Positions 45,720-58,700 of a stretch of 64,000 bases of DNA are shown piece after piece. Location: contig CM072807.1 of NCBI GenBank assembly GCA_037013495.1, positions 14,511,001 through 14,575,000 on the forward strand, written 5' to 3'. The translations under genes and the position numbers were made by a program. The DNA is from Hippophae tibetana (taxonomy: Eukaryota; Streptophyta; Magnoliopsida; Rosales; Elaeagnaceae). Within the stretch, counting starts at the first letter, position 1, and every line of letters starts with the position of its first letter. The notes under the pieces are model-generated. The model was not told where the DNA came from. It was given only the letters and a program-made list of their open reading frames with translations, and searched no databases.

Positions 45720-47324
45720 AATTACTATAACGAGAATACACATCTTCTCTACCCTTCATATTACGGTTAACGACTTAAAAAGTTTAAAGATTATCTTACA
45801 AGGTAATTTAAGGTCATAACATTATTTATATAATAAATTCTACTAAAAATAATCATATTTAATATTGATAAAAATCAATGTAAATTTATATACAAGTAAA
45901 ATCCTAAAAATTACTTTCCTATCTGCCATTATAATCTAATGCCATCTTTATTTAATTGGTTTGTTTGTTTCATATTGAAGTTTGAGATTCATATTAAGAT
46001 TCTTATCGGCAAAAACAGATTAATATAGATTAATATTATAAGTAGGATTGTTTGCTTTTTGTACATATATGTCAAAGAACAGGAGGGTTTCAAGTTTCCA
46101 GGAGTTATGTTGTTTCCTCGTGGGCAAGTGAGCTTGGCATCTCTTAGACAACACACTCCAATTCAACAGTCGAACGCGTGAAATAAATATTCTTTCCTTC
46201 AACTTGACAAAATATAATGATTTTTTTTCTCAAATAAGAGATAAAATATAGTGTATTTGTGATACTTCTAGTAGTATTGTTACCGACTCACAGTAGTACT
46301 TGTTTAATATACGATACCTTTCAATTATATTAAATATTATTAAAAAAATAAAAAAAATATTCTTATAATTTATCACCATAAAAATAACACTTTTTATTTA
46401 CATCTAATACATTTTTTCTATTAAAAAAAATAATAACACATTATTTTATTTTAAACTTAAGTAAACTCTATTCAAATTAAACTACCATTATTTATATCCA
46501 TTTAATTTTGGATGTTTTTCAATTAAACAATTAACAATTAACGTTCAATATTATTAGATATTTATTTTTGATGTTATATGTTTTAGTAATATTATTTTTT
46601 ATAATTTTCTAATATTATTTAGCAAAAAAATTAGAAAAAAGGAATATAATAATATAATAAAAATATTAATATCACATAAATTTATATTTATTTTTATATT
46701 TGATTCCTTTAAAAATATTTAAAAAATTATTTATTTTCTTCAAAAATAATGACACTTTTCACAACATAAATAGTGTGAATGTAAGCGAAAATTTGTGAGT
46801 CTTATCATTTTTTTGTCATAAATATTAAGGGTCTTTTACAACCGAATATGTCATATTAAGTTTTTTCTTTTTTTTTAGTACTTGGTGTCATACTAAGTTT
46901 GAATGCTGTAAAAACACCTAATCGTAACAATAAAAGAAATTGAGTAAAATTTCAGAAAAAAGATAAATAAAAAAATGAAAGAAAGGAAAGGAATTAAGTA
47001 AAATGTTCATTATTTTATTAGAGATATTGAAAATATAACAAATTTTGCATTGATCATCATACAATATATTGAAACCAACATGAGAGAGTCTAAAAATGAG
47101 TCTCATCTCCAAGTGAATTTCTTCTAATAGAACTCAAAATAAAATATAATAATATTACATAAAAATAAAACAATATTGGGGAAATCACGGTCAGTAATGA
47201 ATTGTGTGTGGAAGAAAATACAGGTTCGTGAATGAAATGAATATTAATTGATTACTTAAAGAATGGTATAATGGGTTGTCTTAATTAAGTTTGAATTGAA
47301 TTATAATTTTGTCCTATTTGTTGA
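45720..47324. other. AT-rich intergenic DNA downstream of the ERF gene
   Basis: No gene seen. A GC-richer patch at about 46040-46200 contains a 60-codon minus-strand frame without known motifs. The rest is low-complexity; the last part is the likely 3' untranslated and terminator region of the ERF gene. Confidence 0.5.
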
Positions 47325-47978
47325 TCAACAGAAGCTCCACAAAGGAATGTCACTTTCTTCATATAGATCATCAACAACTGGAAAATTAGGATAAAAAAAT
47401 GAATCACTAAACATCTGGTAAACATACTTTGGGGATTGATCAAGGTTGTCAAGATTGTACCAAATTGATTCCATCATACCCAGCTGTTCATTTGCCTGGA
47501 ACTGATGTTCGTTATAAGAATCATAGGTCCCACCAAATGACCCCACCAATGATACATCATCATCAAGTTGATCAGACGGTGAACAAACCACTGATGAATA
47601 TGATGATGATGGGGTACTAATAGGATTAGTGGTGGAGACATTTTGATAATTAGCAGCAGCAGCAGCAGCAACTCTTTGAATGGACTTAGGAGACAAAATG
47701 GTGTCTTGTGGGATTTGTAAAGAAGAAGAAGTGGTGATATTTGGAAAGTTGAGATTTGTTGCTGAAGAGCCTTTTAGGCATAAAAGTGCAGCATCATAAG
47801 CTCTAGCTGCTGCTTCTGCTGTTGAATAAGAGCCCAACCATATTCTTGTTTTCTGATTGGGTGCTCTTATTTCTGATACCCATGACCCCCAACTTCTCAT
47901 TCTTACTCCTTTGTACTTCTTTTTACTTAACATTTCTTGGGATGTCTCTTTTTGAATCTTTGGCTCTGCCTTCACCAT
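47325..47978 (-). CDS. ERF014: AP2/ERF transcription factor, ERF014-like (DREB-type subgroup)
   Basis: 217 residues, one exon, as usual for this family. A basic N-terminus (MVKAEPK, KKK at 19-21) leads into a single AP2 DNA-binding domain at about residues 21-78: [20 protein letters not shown], the [16 protein letters not shown] core, and LNFP at its end. The valine in WVSEIR is typical of the DREB half of the family. Behind it lie [17 protein letters not shown] (residues about 96-112), a serine-rich stretch, an acidic/aromatic tail and the C-terminal [11 protein letters not shown]. From recall, the MVK start, the [13 protein letters not shown] block and the acidic LW-x-FC end match Arabidopsis ERF014. 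It should act in the nucleus as a DNA-binding regulator of stress or hormone genes; targets cannot be read from sequence. The ATG at 47978 has an AAAATGG context and gives the family's usual start. It looks intact. Orthology to ERF014 rather than ERF012/013 is likely but not proven. Confidence 0.92.
   Translation of the reverse strand: MVKAEPKIQKETSQEMLSKKKYKGVRMRSWGSWVSEIRAPNQKTRIWLGSYSTAEAAARAYDAALLCLKGSSATNLNFPNITTSSSLQIPQDTILSPKSIQRVAAAAAANYQNVSTTNPISTPSSSYSSVVCSPSDQLDDDVSLVGSFGGTYDSYNEHQFQANEQLGMMESIWYNLDNLDQSPKYVYQMFSDSFFYPNFPVVDDLYEESDIPLWSFC
47652..47670 (-). repeat. GCA/TGC trinucleotide run inside the ERF gene
   Basis: About six triplets encoding the alanine run after QRV. The run is in frame, so length changes would alter only the alanine count. 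Confidence 0.85.
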
Positions 47979-48190
47979 TTTTGCTTAGACAAAAACAGCT
48001 AGCTAGATCAACAAAAAAGGTTTTTGATGATTTTAAGGGTTTGAATTTTGATGGAGTACTACTAGGTTTGGTTTTGTTTATCACTTATTAATTGCTTTGT
48101 ATATTCTTGGTTCTAGTGGAAGTGAAGAAAAGGAATGAGGTAGGAAGTTAATGTGAAAGAAGGAAACATTACTACTATTTATATATGGTG
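47979..48190 (-). promoter_or_regulatory. 5' leader and core promoter of the ERF gene
   Basis: On the minus strand CCATATATAAATAG at 48174-48187 is a good TATA box about 200 bases before the ATG, giving a leader of roughly 170 bases rich in purine/pyrimidine runs. A plus-strand frame at 47822-48091 is only the shadow of the gene and its leader. Confidence 0.55.
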
Positions 48191-49949
48191 ATGAAGCAGA
48201 TCTTCCTCAGTCAATGAACAGTGTGCTCTCTACTGTTTCAATATTAATAATGGGTGACAGATATTTTTTAGTTTGTATTTTTTATGAAATTACTTTTTTA
48301 TCCTCCATATATAAAATAGCAGTTTTACATATGTAACAATTTTCATACACACCTAAATGATGTGTCAGGTGCATATTACTCCTAATAAATATTCTTAAAA
48401 TCATAAAAAAAATTTATTTTGAAATATTAGAAACTTTTAACTATTTGTAATTGATATTAAAATATGATAAATTAACACTATATTTTGTTTAATATGAATT
48501 TTAATTTTAATTTTTTATTTTTTTTAAATAATATTTTTTTAAATAGATATGCTTGATAATTTTTTGTTTTGATTTATAAAATTTATAATAATTCAAAAAT
48601 ATTTAAAAATAATTCTTTTAAGCAAAATTTAAATTTATTTTTCCATTTTTACTAAATACTTTTCTTAAATATAATTATAGAAAAAATTATTATAAAATAA
48701 TTTATAAATAAAAAAATCTTCATTCTCTATAGAATTAAATAGACATTAAATTGATTAGTCACCCAAAATTAGAAAGAAAAGGTACAATTATATAGTGAAA
48801 AATGAATTTTTTTTAGTTTTTATTTTTATTAAAAAAATTGTAAGAAGTGAGAAACCAAACATATTGTAAGTAAATATTTTTTCCAAATTTTGAAATTATA
48901 AATAGGTTTCTAGCTCAGTTTTGATCATGGGTACGTAGTGATTCTTATGATTTAAAAGCAAGAACAGCTTAAAAGTAGATAGCTAGAGAATTTCAATGTC
49001 ATCACAATATAAGCATGAGATAGAAAAGGCAATGAACATTGCAACCTTAACCTGTATGTAAATTTATCTTAAATGTTATTAAGTTTTAACATATTTTTAT
49101 TTATATAACTGAGATTCCTAAAAAATATTATAATATCTCTAAATTTTATTATTAATATCATTGATATCTTTAAATTAATTTCCATCCCTATGTTAATATC
49201 TTTATGGTTATGATACTAAATTATAATGTTACTTGTTAATTCTTATAATTCATATAATTTCTATATATTATTTATTAAAGATAATTATTTAGTTTTCTTA
49301 ACATAACATTGTATTTTTTTCTATCTCTATATTTTTGTTTATTAGTATTATAAATTGATATAAGCAAATATTTAAATATTTGTTGCAAAAGTTTTAATTA
49401 TTATACCTAAATTTAATAGGTCTATCATGGTCTTCCTTTCTATTTTTCTTCTCATGTTACACTTATTATATCTCAAATTTACTCAAACCTTTAATACTTT
49501 CCTAGTAAACGTGAGCATTCTACGTCCATACATACATGACATCTAATTTAAACTTATTAAAAAAAGTAATTTAATTCCATTTTATTCATAATATAATAAA
49601 ATAATCTTGAATAGATTCTTAACTGCTCATAATTACTGGATACATAGTTGTTGATTGAGAATTCTGGATAGAGAAGGTTATTATACTAGAAGTTGTATGT
49701 TTTCTGAGCTGTGTGTTTTCAAATTAAAATAAGGGTTTATTTTATAGAACAAGGAATTTTTGTTTACAATATGTGAATTATTATTCTATTCTTACTTTAA
49801 TAATTCATCTATTTTACAACTTTTTGGTTTTATCAGTTTCAAGCGTTAATTTTTCTTGACATATGCTGCCGAGTAAAAATGTCGGTACTATATCTTTATT
49901 TTTCTTTCTCATTTTATAACGACATCTCTTTCTCTTTTTTCTTTCTTAT
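48191..49949. other. AT-rich DNA upstream of the ERF gene
   Basis: No gene seen. The first few hundred bases are probably the ERF promoter; the rest is low-complexity AT-rich DNA. Confidence 0.5.
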
Positions 49950-50850
49950 CATTTTCTGTCAACAGTCTTTTAGATGGTGTTGATGATGATGCTTCTTAAT
50001 CTTCTCGATTCTTGATGCAAAACATACACATGTAATCTTTGGTGGCTTTTCTGGCATAAAAGGAAAATATTTTTCTTATATCTTAACCAATTTTCAAGTT
50101 GTTACTATTAAAAAATTTCTTATATTTGGTATTTTTTTCACCATTCTCTTCATTGAGAACTAGGTTAATATGAGAAGTGATTATGATTTTACTAGTTGAG
50201 TAGTTTACTTTGATCTGAGTAGAATTATCAATTTTTATGAGTTCATAGTAATTTTGGCCTAACATTTGACCTACATAGATTTCATTTGTGTTGAATTCCT
50301 TTTTTGAAACTTCTCCATTTGTGTTGGAAATCCCTAATTTGATAAATAGTAGTGACTAATACATCTTTTTTTCATTCCAGTCCATTAGTTAACTAAAAAA
50401 GTCTAAGATAAATTAATTCCTGAAGTTCTTAATTTCTTTTTTGAAAATTTTCAAGAAATAATTTGATTTACTTAAATTAATTCCTGGATATATGTTCTCT
50501 ATTAGTCCTGCATGAAAAGCCTTGTAAACAAATATTGGATCAACTCTTTCCAAAATGATGAATTTAATCCCTATACGAAATTTGTTTTTCTATCGTGTAG
50601 AGTTTCATATCTTCTATGTGTTTTTGGGTATATTTTCTAACCAAGTTGTAAAGACTAAATCATTGTGATTTGTTGAAATGTCTATATTGGTCATTTTTAT
50701 CTTTAATGACTAATAAATTTCTATGAGATATTTTGAGAAAGATGCCTCTCTAAATAATATTGGAGATCGTACTATTTTTTCTAGAATTGTCAACCTACTA
50801 GGTGCTATTGGTTATTGTTGTAGTGGTGTAAACTAATTTCTTATTATCTC

Positions 50851-51051
50851 CTATAAAGTTATTAATTTTGGTACTTTGTAATTGGTATAACTTCCTTCAG
50901 CCTCTATTCTATTGGTGAATGCTCTATAAGTTGCTCCACTAAACCCAAGAATAGATTTACTTGTTTTTGTCCAGTTGTTGTAGATTCTTGATTTTGGGCC
51001 ATTATAGACCACAAACGTCTTTTTATGTTCTTTTTTTTTCTCCTTCGTCAA
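50851..51051 (-). pseudogene. Viroplasmin / transactivator relic of the pararetrovirus
   Basis: Encodes KTFVVYNGPKSRIYNNW, then ILGFSGATYRAFTNRIEAE: the small domain shared by caulimovirus inclusion-body proteins and the N-terminus of some RNases H (pattern VV-NG-GIY--W, GF-GA-YK-F, EAE). It is a fragment of a broken viral gene. Confidence 0.8.
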
Positions 51052-51429
51052 CTCAATTGAGTTTTTTTATTTCAGAGATGTAACTCTTTTTTGAACTGTT
51101 AGGTTCTTCCTTTTCCTTTTTAATTCTTTCTTTAGAAGTTTTACCTTATTTAGATTAATTTTTTGATGAAGATTCATCTTTAGAGTTTTTGGACTCTAAG
51201 AGTTGTTTTGAACAATTAAGTTTTTCATGTTTTTTTCCTATCTCCATAAAAGACTTCTCAAGGTATAAAAGCTCGGATTGTTCCTGAAGAATTTTTATCT
51301 CATTTTCCTTTATCTTAATTTTGATATCAAGATGTTACATTCCTACAAGCATAAAAATAGTTAGAAGTGCTAATTTTCTAATAAGAGAATTTGCTGAACT
51401 ATTCTTGTTCCATAGAGATGTTCAACATC

Positions 51430-52270
51430 AAAATTGTATTGATTAAACCATTGTAGTCTAACTAATCTTCCTTATTTATAACCCTCTAGAATATTAGTTC
51501 TTAAGAAATAACCAAAATTCTTTTTATCAGTTCTAACAATAAATCTAAATCTTATGACATGTATTAAAAAAAATTAATAATTTTTTAATAGTTAAATATT
51601 ATTTTTTATTATTGTGATAATTTAATTCTCGGCCATAAAAAGATTTCGAAGTATACCTACAAAAGTATTCATTTTTTTCATTTATTTTTACTTTTAATAC
51701 TCCTCCTTAATATTCTTGTTAAACATCTGTTTTAATTATTATTTATCATCTAGATTTAGATGGTATAAAGTTGGTAAATTATTTATTTGTTCATTTACCT
51801 TATCCATATATAGAGTATCTTGTTCTATCTGCTTCCTCATGTAATCTTTTCTCAATTTTGCTTGTAAAGGCATTCGCATTTCTACAAGTTTCTTGATGTA
51901 TGTTTCAGTATATGTTAAAGATCATAAGAATCTTTGTAATTGATATTTGTCTTTCAATTCACTTGGAAAATTTTAAATCTTATTTAATATATGGGATATT
52001 AGATTATGTTTTTCAACCTTAAATACTTTATTTTCCGTTGAGAAATTACTATTTTATTTTTAAAAAGTATAATGCATTCTTTCATTTATTCTTATAGAAT
52101 ATTAATAATATCCAAATAATATTTATTTAATTCATTAGTAAAAACCAAAATATCATCTATGTAAATATAATAAATATTTTGTAATTTCTTAAAGATATTA
52201 TCCATATATCTTTAAAAGATAACTAGAGTTTGTTTTAATCCAAATTGTACAATAATCCATTGGACCTATC
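51430..52270 (-). pseudogene. Reverse transcriptase / RNase H relic of the pararetrovirus
   Basis: Near 52110-52180 the minus strand encodes the active-site box region IYYIYIDDILVFTNE. Near 51430-51540 it encodes the caulimovirus RNase H end (GRLVRLQWFNQYNFDVEHL). Heavily broken. Confidence 0.75.
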
Positions 52271-52959
52271 CTTGGGAAAACTAAATACCGTTAATTTTTT
52301 AGATTCTTCATCTAATCTTATTTTTCAAAATTTACTTTTACAATCAAAACTTGATAAGTATTTCTTTTCTTTTATTAATGATAATAGCTCTTCAAAACTC
52401 GAGAATTATTTTTTCTTTTATTAATGATAGTTCTTCTTTCTTTGTTAGTAATTATTTTAGATTTATTAATTTTTTGGATTTAAAGGATTTTCTAAGCTGA
52501 CTATTTTTAATGATTTTCTAATACCTACTAGGGCTTTATCTTCTTGTATTTTATTAAGAAAATAGTTTTATTTTCTTTTATATCTAATGAAATATTTTCT
52601 AAATAAAGTTTTGTTGTTTTGTATTCTAACCAAGTTTCATTTTTCATGTTATTGCATAAAAGTTGGATTTGATACAATCAATTTTTTTCTTATTTTTGAT
52701 ACATAAATGGTTTCACTATCTAATATCGTTAAACTTATTTTATCTAAATATTATGTAAAAAGTTAATATAAATTTGGAAAATTATTTTCTAAATCAGTTA
52801 TTTCCTTCTTAAACTCCTCTAATAGATAAATACTTTAAGTATCATCTATATCTGATTTCTCAATTAATTCTAGTTATATCTTAAAAGTTTTTTCTAATAT
52901 CTCTTCTTTCTATGAAAATTATTTTTAAATGTTTTTCTTATGTTAAAGTTTATTGGGCA

Positions 52960-53060
52960 TTCATTAACATAATGTCCTTTTACATGTAGATCTAACACCT
53001 ACATTTCTTTTTCCATGATGGGTAATAATTTTTTCTTTTAGGAAGTTTATACATTTTTCT
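52960..53060 (-). pseudogene. Coat-protein zinc-finger relic of the pararetrovirus
   Basis: The minus strand encodes KKKCRC and, a few residues on, KGHYVNECP, the Cys/His nucleic-acid-binding motif at the end of caulimovirus coat proteins. Heavily broken. Confidence 0.6.
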
Positions 53061-54788
53061 TCTAAAATATCTTTTCATATAGGATTTTCTATTAAATATT
53101 CTCTTATATTTTTGAAAATCTTGTTTTCTGAATTTATATCTTTTAAATGTCTTGTATTGTTTTGTATTTTTGTGGGATTTTATATTACATCATTTTTTTT
53201 GGCATTTTAAAATCTCTTGTATCACAATAGATTTTATTGTTTCCTCTTATTTGTTTATATTCTTATCTTTCTTAACATTAAATAATTACCTAGCTTTTAA
53301 GGTTTCTTATTCTTCCTCTTAAGATGTGTGGTATAGTTTCCTTATTTCTTTGGTTCTAGCTTTCTGTTAAAGTTTTGCTCAATGTTTCAAGTAATTTTTA
53401 GAAGAAAAAAAAACATTTCCTTATATGTTGCATGTATAGAATGTGGTAATTTATGATAATACATTTCATGTTTATAGATAAAACACATATTATAAATTTT
53501 CATATTTGTTAAATATCATTTAGCTTTATTGATTTTATTTTCACTAAATTCAATGATAATTCTTTCTTTATCTTCTCTAATAAATTCTCTGTATATTTTA
53601 TTTACTACTATATCTAAATATTCTCTCCTTATGGGAGCATTTTCTTGAATTAATAAATATTTTTGATCTATTAAATTTGAAAACTAAGCTTTTACATTCC
53701 TTGTCATTTTATGAGCTGCTAAAACTCTATAAGTTAAAGGGTTTGATTGTGTAGTTTGAAAGGTTTTTATGAGCACATTCATACCACTAGCTCATTCATC
53801 TAAGGGTTTTTTTTCATATTTCTTATATAATCTAGATCTAAAATATCATATTTATAATTTCGTGGAGTTTAAATTCTGGTGGGATACTACTTCTAATTTC
53901 CCAATGTAATCATTCCTCCATTTTGGGTGTTTGTCTTATCTTATTATAAGTATGAGGTTCTCCTAACCTTTTTCTATTTCTTTCATCCCTATATGGGTTA
54001 GATGTTTCTTCTTAGTAAAGATATGATAATGAAATTGATTTTATATGTCCTTTTGGGGTCATAATTTTTGGTTTAGAATCAATCTCGCTCATTATTGTCA
54101 CATCATCTTTCTATTTGTTTGTACAAATTTTCACATCATCTTCATTTTTTTCTTCTCTCATTTTTGGGTATCAGTACATCTGGTTCCTTTAATCCTTTTA
54201 AATGATCGTATTTATGACCTATAATATCATTATTTCTATATATGTTATATACATCTTTTCTTAGTTCTATAAATTCAATATGAACATCTTGTTGTAATTT
54301 ATTATAACTAATTTTTTTATTTCTTTTAATAATTTTTTTTGAGAATCAATTATATCTTATAGATACGTTATGCGTGATTCTTGGACTAAGTCAATTTCCT
54401 CTATTATAAGTCTTAAAGTTTTTATTAATGTTATTTATTTTTTTTGTTATGTCTACTAGGCTTCCATCTACTTTTAATTGTGTATTTTCAATCTGTCTTT
54501 AAACATTATTTTCTTCCTAATATGAAATCAAGAACTAATACTTTCATTATTTGAATTTCTTATTTTAGTTTTGTGACTTCCTTTTCTTTATTGGAAGTTT
54601 CTTCTTAAGATATTTATAATATAAATCTTTGTATGTTACCATTTCTTGTTACGTTATTTTTCTTTCTTATTATTAGGTTTTTCCTTGTCTAAGTATCATT
54701 TTTCTTATATTTTAAATTTTGTTAATATTTTTAGTTTTATTATTTGACCAAATTCTTGAAATATTTTATCAGTTTCTATGAATTCATT

Positions 54789-55300
54789 TTATCCATATAT
54801 TGCATTATTGTGACTATTCGTTAATGAATACCCTACTATATAATATATTAAAAATGTATGATTTTTTTCCTTTATTAATACTCCTATTTCAAATTCATAA
54901 ATCAGACTTAATATTTTATTTAAATTTTTACCATGAATATTAATAGCTAACCTAAAGTATATTGTGAATTTTAGTTTATAATATCCTAAATAACCATGAA
55001 TCAATTTTAGTAGAGCATCTTTCTTGTTTATCATTATATTATCTAAAAATGTTATTTTTATTGATGTATATATTATTTATCTGAAATAAGCTTGTACTAA
55101 TATTTTGATTCGTTCTAAATGAATGTATCCAATTTTTTCTTTATCATTTTAGAAAATATTTGATAATTTTTCATAATAATTTTATTATCAATTAATTGTA
55201 TATTATACGTTCATTTTACATCTATAATATTAATTTCATTTCTTTATTACTTATTTCATAATAAATTATGTCTTTTCTTGAAAATAATTTCCTTAATCAT
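54789..55300 (-). pseudogene. Movement-protein relic of the pararetrovirus
   Basis: The minus strand encodes LAINIHGKNLNKILSLIYEF and GYSLTNSHNNAIYG, which resemble the end of 30K-type caulimovirus movement proteins (known pattern GYALTNSHH). Related sequence continues rightwards. It is a broken relic. Confidence 0.65.
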
Positions 55301-55498
55301 GAAAATGATAAGTATTAAATTCATCTATTTCTTTAAGATTTAATTTAATTTTTGATTTTATTTAATTTTCTTTTTATTAATTACTATTTGTTATGAGAGA
55401 TGTATTTAATTTTAATTCTAATATTTCTTAATTTTTTATTATTTTTATTTATAAAATATTATTTACTTTTGTTAGATTTTAAAAATATTTTTAAAAAT

Positions 55499-55762
55499 TT
55501 TAAAATTTTTAAAATACTTTTGATGTGATTAGAACTATATGCTCCAATTAGACCAAAATAACATATTTTGGATGTTATTAGAACTATATGTCCCAATTAG
55601 AGAGAGAGAGTATTAAAACGTTCCAGAGAGTTTAAAAATTTTAAAATACTTTTGATGTGATTAGAACTATATGCTCCAATTAGACCAAAATAACATATTT
55701 TGGATGTTATTAGAACTATATGTCCCAATTAGAGAGAGAGAATATTAAAACGTTCCAGAGAG
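55499..55762. repeat. 132-bp tandem duplication with nested sub-repeats
   Basis: Two nearly identical 132-bp copies (55499-55630, 55631-55762; they differ for example in GAGAGT against GAGAAT). Each copy holds the phrase ATTAGAACTATATG-(C/T)-CCAATTAGA twice, about 50 bp apart, plus a GAGAGAGAG run and AAAACGTTCCAGAGAG. The array lies immediately upstream of the movement-protein relic on the minus strand. Confidence 0.85.
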
Positions 55763-58700
55763 TTTTTGATTTACACAAGAAGTAACCCTCCCTCAATTGG
55801 CACCCAACAGTATTATACTATTATTGAGTGAAAATCAACTCAAAAAACATTATTTATGATCTGACCAAAAAATAATAATAACAATAATTATTGGGCATTT
55901 AAGTAATTCATCTATTTGGGTTACTGATTTGTTTTGAAATTTAACTAGATCTTATCATTTTATAATATTACAATGACAGATACATAAGATTCTTCAAAAG
56001 GAAACTTCCAGCTGATGCTTAAAAAAAAAAAAAAAGGTTCAAATAAACGCACAGTCCAATAGAAGAAAGTAAATATTAAGACCTTTTTGCATACGTAATA
56101 CACACAGCTGTAACATCTCTGTCCCGCAGCTCTAAAACCGCGTTATGGCCCTCATGCAGATATCAGATATCATATATATATGTGTGCATGTTAAGACAAA
56201 AAAAAGTATTATCTAATAAATTATTAGAAAAATGATAAAATTATAAGAAAACGACTCCAATCTCATGGCATTGCTTTGCCTGCATAGCTTGACTATCTTC
56301 CATCTTATTATAACTTCCCACCTGCATATATATATATGTGCCTAATTCCTAGATAACATGAAACTTTAATGATTTAGTAATATTTTTTAATTAATACATT
56401 TTAATTATATTATCATTATATTTTTTATATTTTCAATTTATATTATCAATATTTTGATTAGAAAATATCATAAAAATTGAAAAAAAATTAAATTGTTAAA
56501 AATAATCATAATTAATCTAAAATATTCAAAATAGAATAATAAAATAACTAAAGTTCAAGAATTTAGAATAAAATGGTTAATATTTTTAATTAATTAGGAG
56601 AGGGTGATTCTTTTTGGTATGACATAATAAAATGGTGGAGTTTTGAAAGTAAATTTATTCGGTGTCATGTATATATTTTAACCATTTTATTTTAATAAAG
56701 TATATTTAAGTTAGTATTGTTAAAAATATGATATTTTAGTTATTTATTAAATAATAAAATATTATTTTAATTATAAAAATTTGAAATAATAGTAAAATAA
56801 ATTTAATAGGATAAATTATTATTTTATTTTAATTTCTTAAAAATAAATTTGAATAATATAACTTTTTAAAAAAAATTGTTCAATTATTTTTATAAATTTT
56901 ATATATTAAGACATTATTTTGTATTTTTTAGACATTTTTTTGTCACATCTATTATTGTGTTTGGATCAAAAGTGTATATTTTATAACATCAAAAATAAGA
57001 ATTATACAAGTTAAAAAAAATTACATGATTAATAATGTTGAAATCACACAAATAAACTCTCTCCTATCCATTATATTTTCGACGAAAATAAACAATAAAA
57101 AGCTTATCTATTTGGCTCTATCATCATTGATGTTATAATTCTATAAATTATGTAGCCCCTATTTATGACATTGTAAAATTTAGTGTAGATTCAAACATAA
57201 TATCTATAAAAAATTAGATACACAAAATGTCAAAAAAATATATAAAAATTCCATACTATATAAAGTTTACAAAAATATATGACAAAAAAAATTAAAAAAA
57301 TATATTGTATTGTTTAAATTTAATTTTATATTGTTAAAATAGAATAATAATTTTATTACCTTTAAATTTAATTTTTATTATTTTTAAATTTTTTATTAAT
57401 AGAATAATATTTGATTATTTAAAAAGTAATTAAACTATCATATGTTTACATAAATATTGATGTAAATATTTCTTATAAAAGTAAAATAATTAAAATACCC
57501 TACCAACATTTTCAGAAAATATGAATCTAGCATATCACGAGGGAACTAGATTTATATTCAGCAGTTAGTTTTAATATCTGTGATCCCATTTAATTTAATA
57601 TCAAGATTTATGTTTAAAAATTAATATAAAATCAATGAATTAATTGATAGAGTTTGTATTCTAGTGAGTAATCATAAAATTAATCATAAAATAGAGACTC
57701 GTGATCAGTGGGAATAGTGCTTTTCAAAAATTAAAGTCAGTACACATGCTATTAGATACTAAACTAACCTATTCAATCTAAATCGAGTCGATTGAATTTT
57801 TATATTTTATAAGCACAAGTTAATTCTGGCTTTAAAAATAATAAAATGATGTAAGTTAAGTTGGTTAATGTTTTAATGTTAACAAATTAATAATAGACAC
57901 ATTTTTTTAATTTTATATATTTATAATACATATCTTATATTTATATATATATATAATCATCTAATTTTAGTTAAAATTTTATATTATTTGAAAATTTAAA
58001 ACAATTTATATTATTTTTTTAATTTTTTTTACAATAACTTATAAAAAAATTAAATTATTTTTTATTATCAACAATTTACTCACTTATAAAGTATTTATTT
58101 ACTTAAAAACTTAATGCAAAATTATAATTTAAATGATAATATATAATTTTTTAATTAAATTATTGATTAAATAATAAATCTTATTTATAAATTTAACGTT
58201 AAGATATAGTAAAAATTATTTAAATTCAATAAATAAGTATATCTAAATGGAAAAACAAACCTATCAAACATAATTCAATCAATTGTTCTCTTACTAATAT
58301 TTTATAAGTTATTTTGGTTTTGAATTCAACAAAAAGATATATATGTTAGGAAAAAGGATACCAAAATTTGTTAGTTTTAATAAAAATATATTTTAATATC
58401 ACAAGTTAAAAAAAATATAACGAAATTTCATTATACAAAGTTAAGTAACACAATTATATTACTTTTAAAAAACAAAAAAATTATCATAAAAATAACGAGT
58501 AATATCTGATATAACAAATACTAATTTAAAGTAATGACCTATCATCATGTTTAGAATGGGAAATGAGAACATACACGGCCTTTTCTTGGAAAGACTGAAG
58601 ACCTTTTTGGTAAGTTGAGTTACGCCAGCTCTCGGCATGGCCAATTGGTTTCTTAATTTCTTTGGTTGTGTTTCACACAAGAATGAAAGCGTGAAAAAGC

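Larger units (their letters stand above)
49950..55490 (-). mobile_element. Endogenous pararetrovirus relic (Caulimoviridae)
   Basis: On the minus strand, from right to left, there are traces of a movement protein (about 54789-55300), a coat-protein zinc finger (about 52960-53060), reverse transcriptase (about 52110-52270), RNase H (about 51430-51560) and a viroplasmin/transactivator domain (50851-51051). That is the caulimovirus gene order, with no integrase and no LTRs. The presence of a viroplasmin domain suggests a genus such as Caulimovirus or Soymovirus, but the genus is not resolved. It is very old and heavily broken, with dozens of breaks; both ends are approximate. Confidence 0.75.

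Noticed and set aside
47822-48091. Plus-strand frame over the ERF gene start
   Set aside because: Antisense shadow of the ERF coding region and leader.
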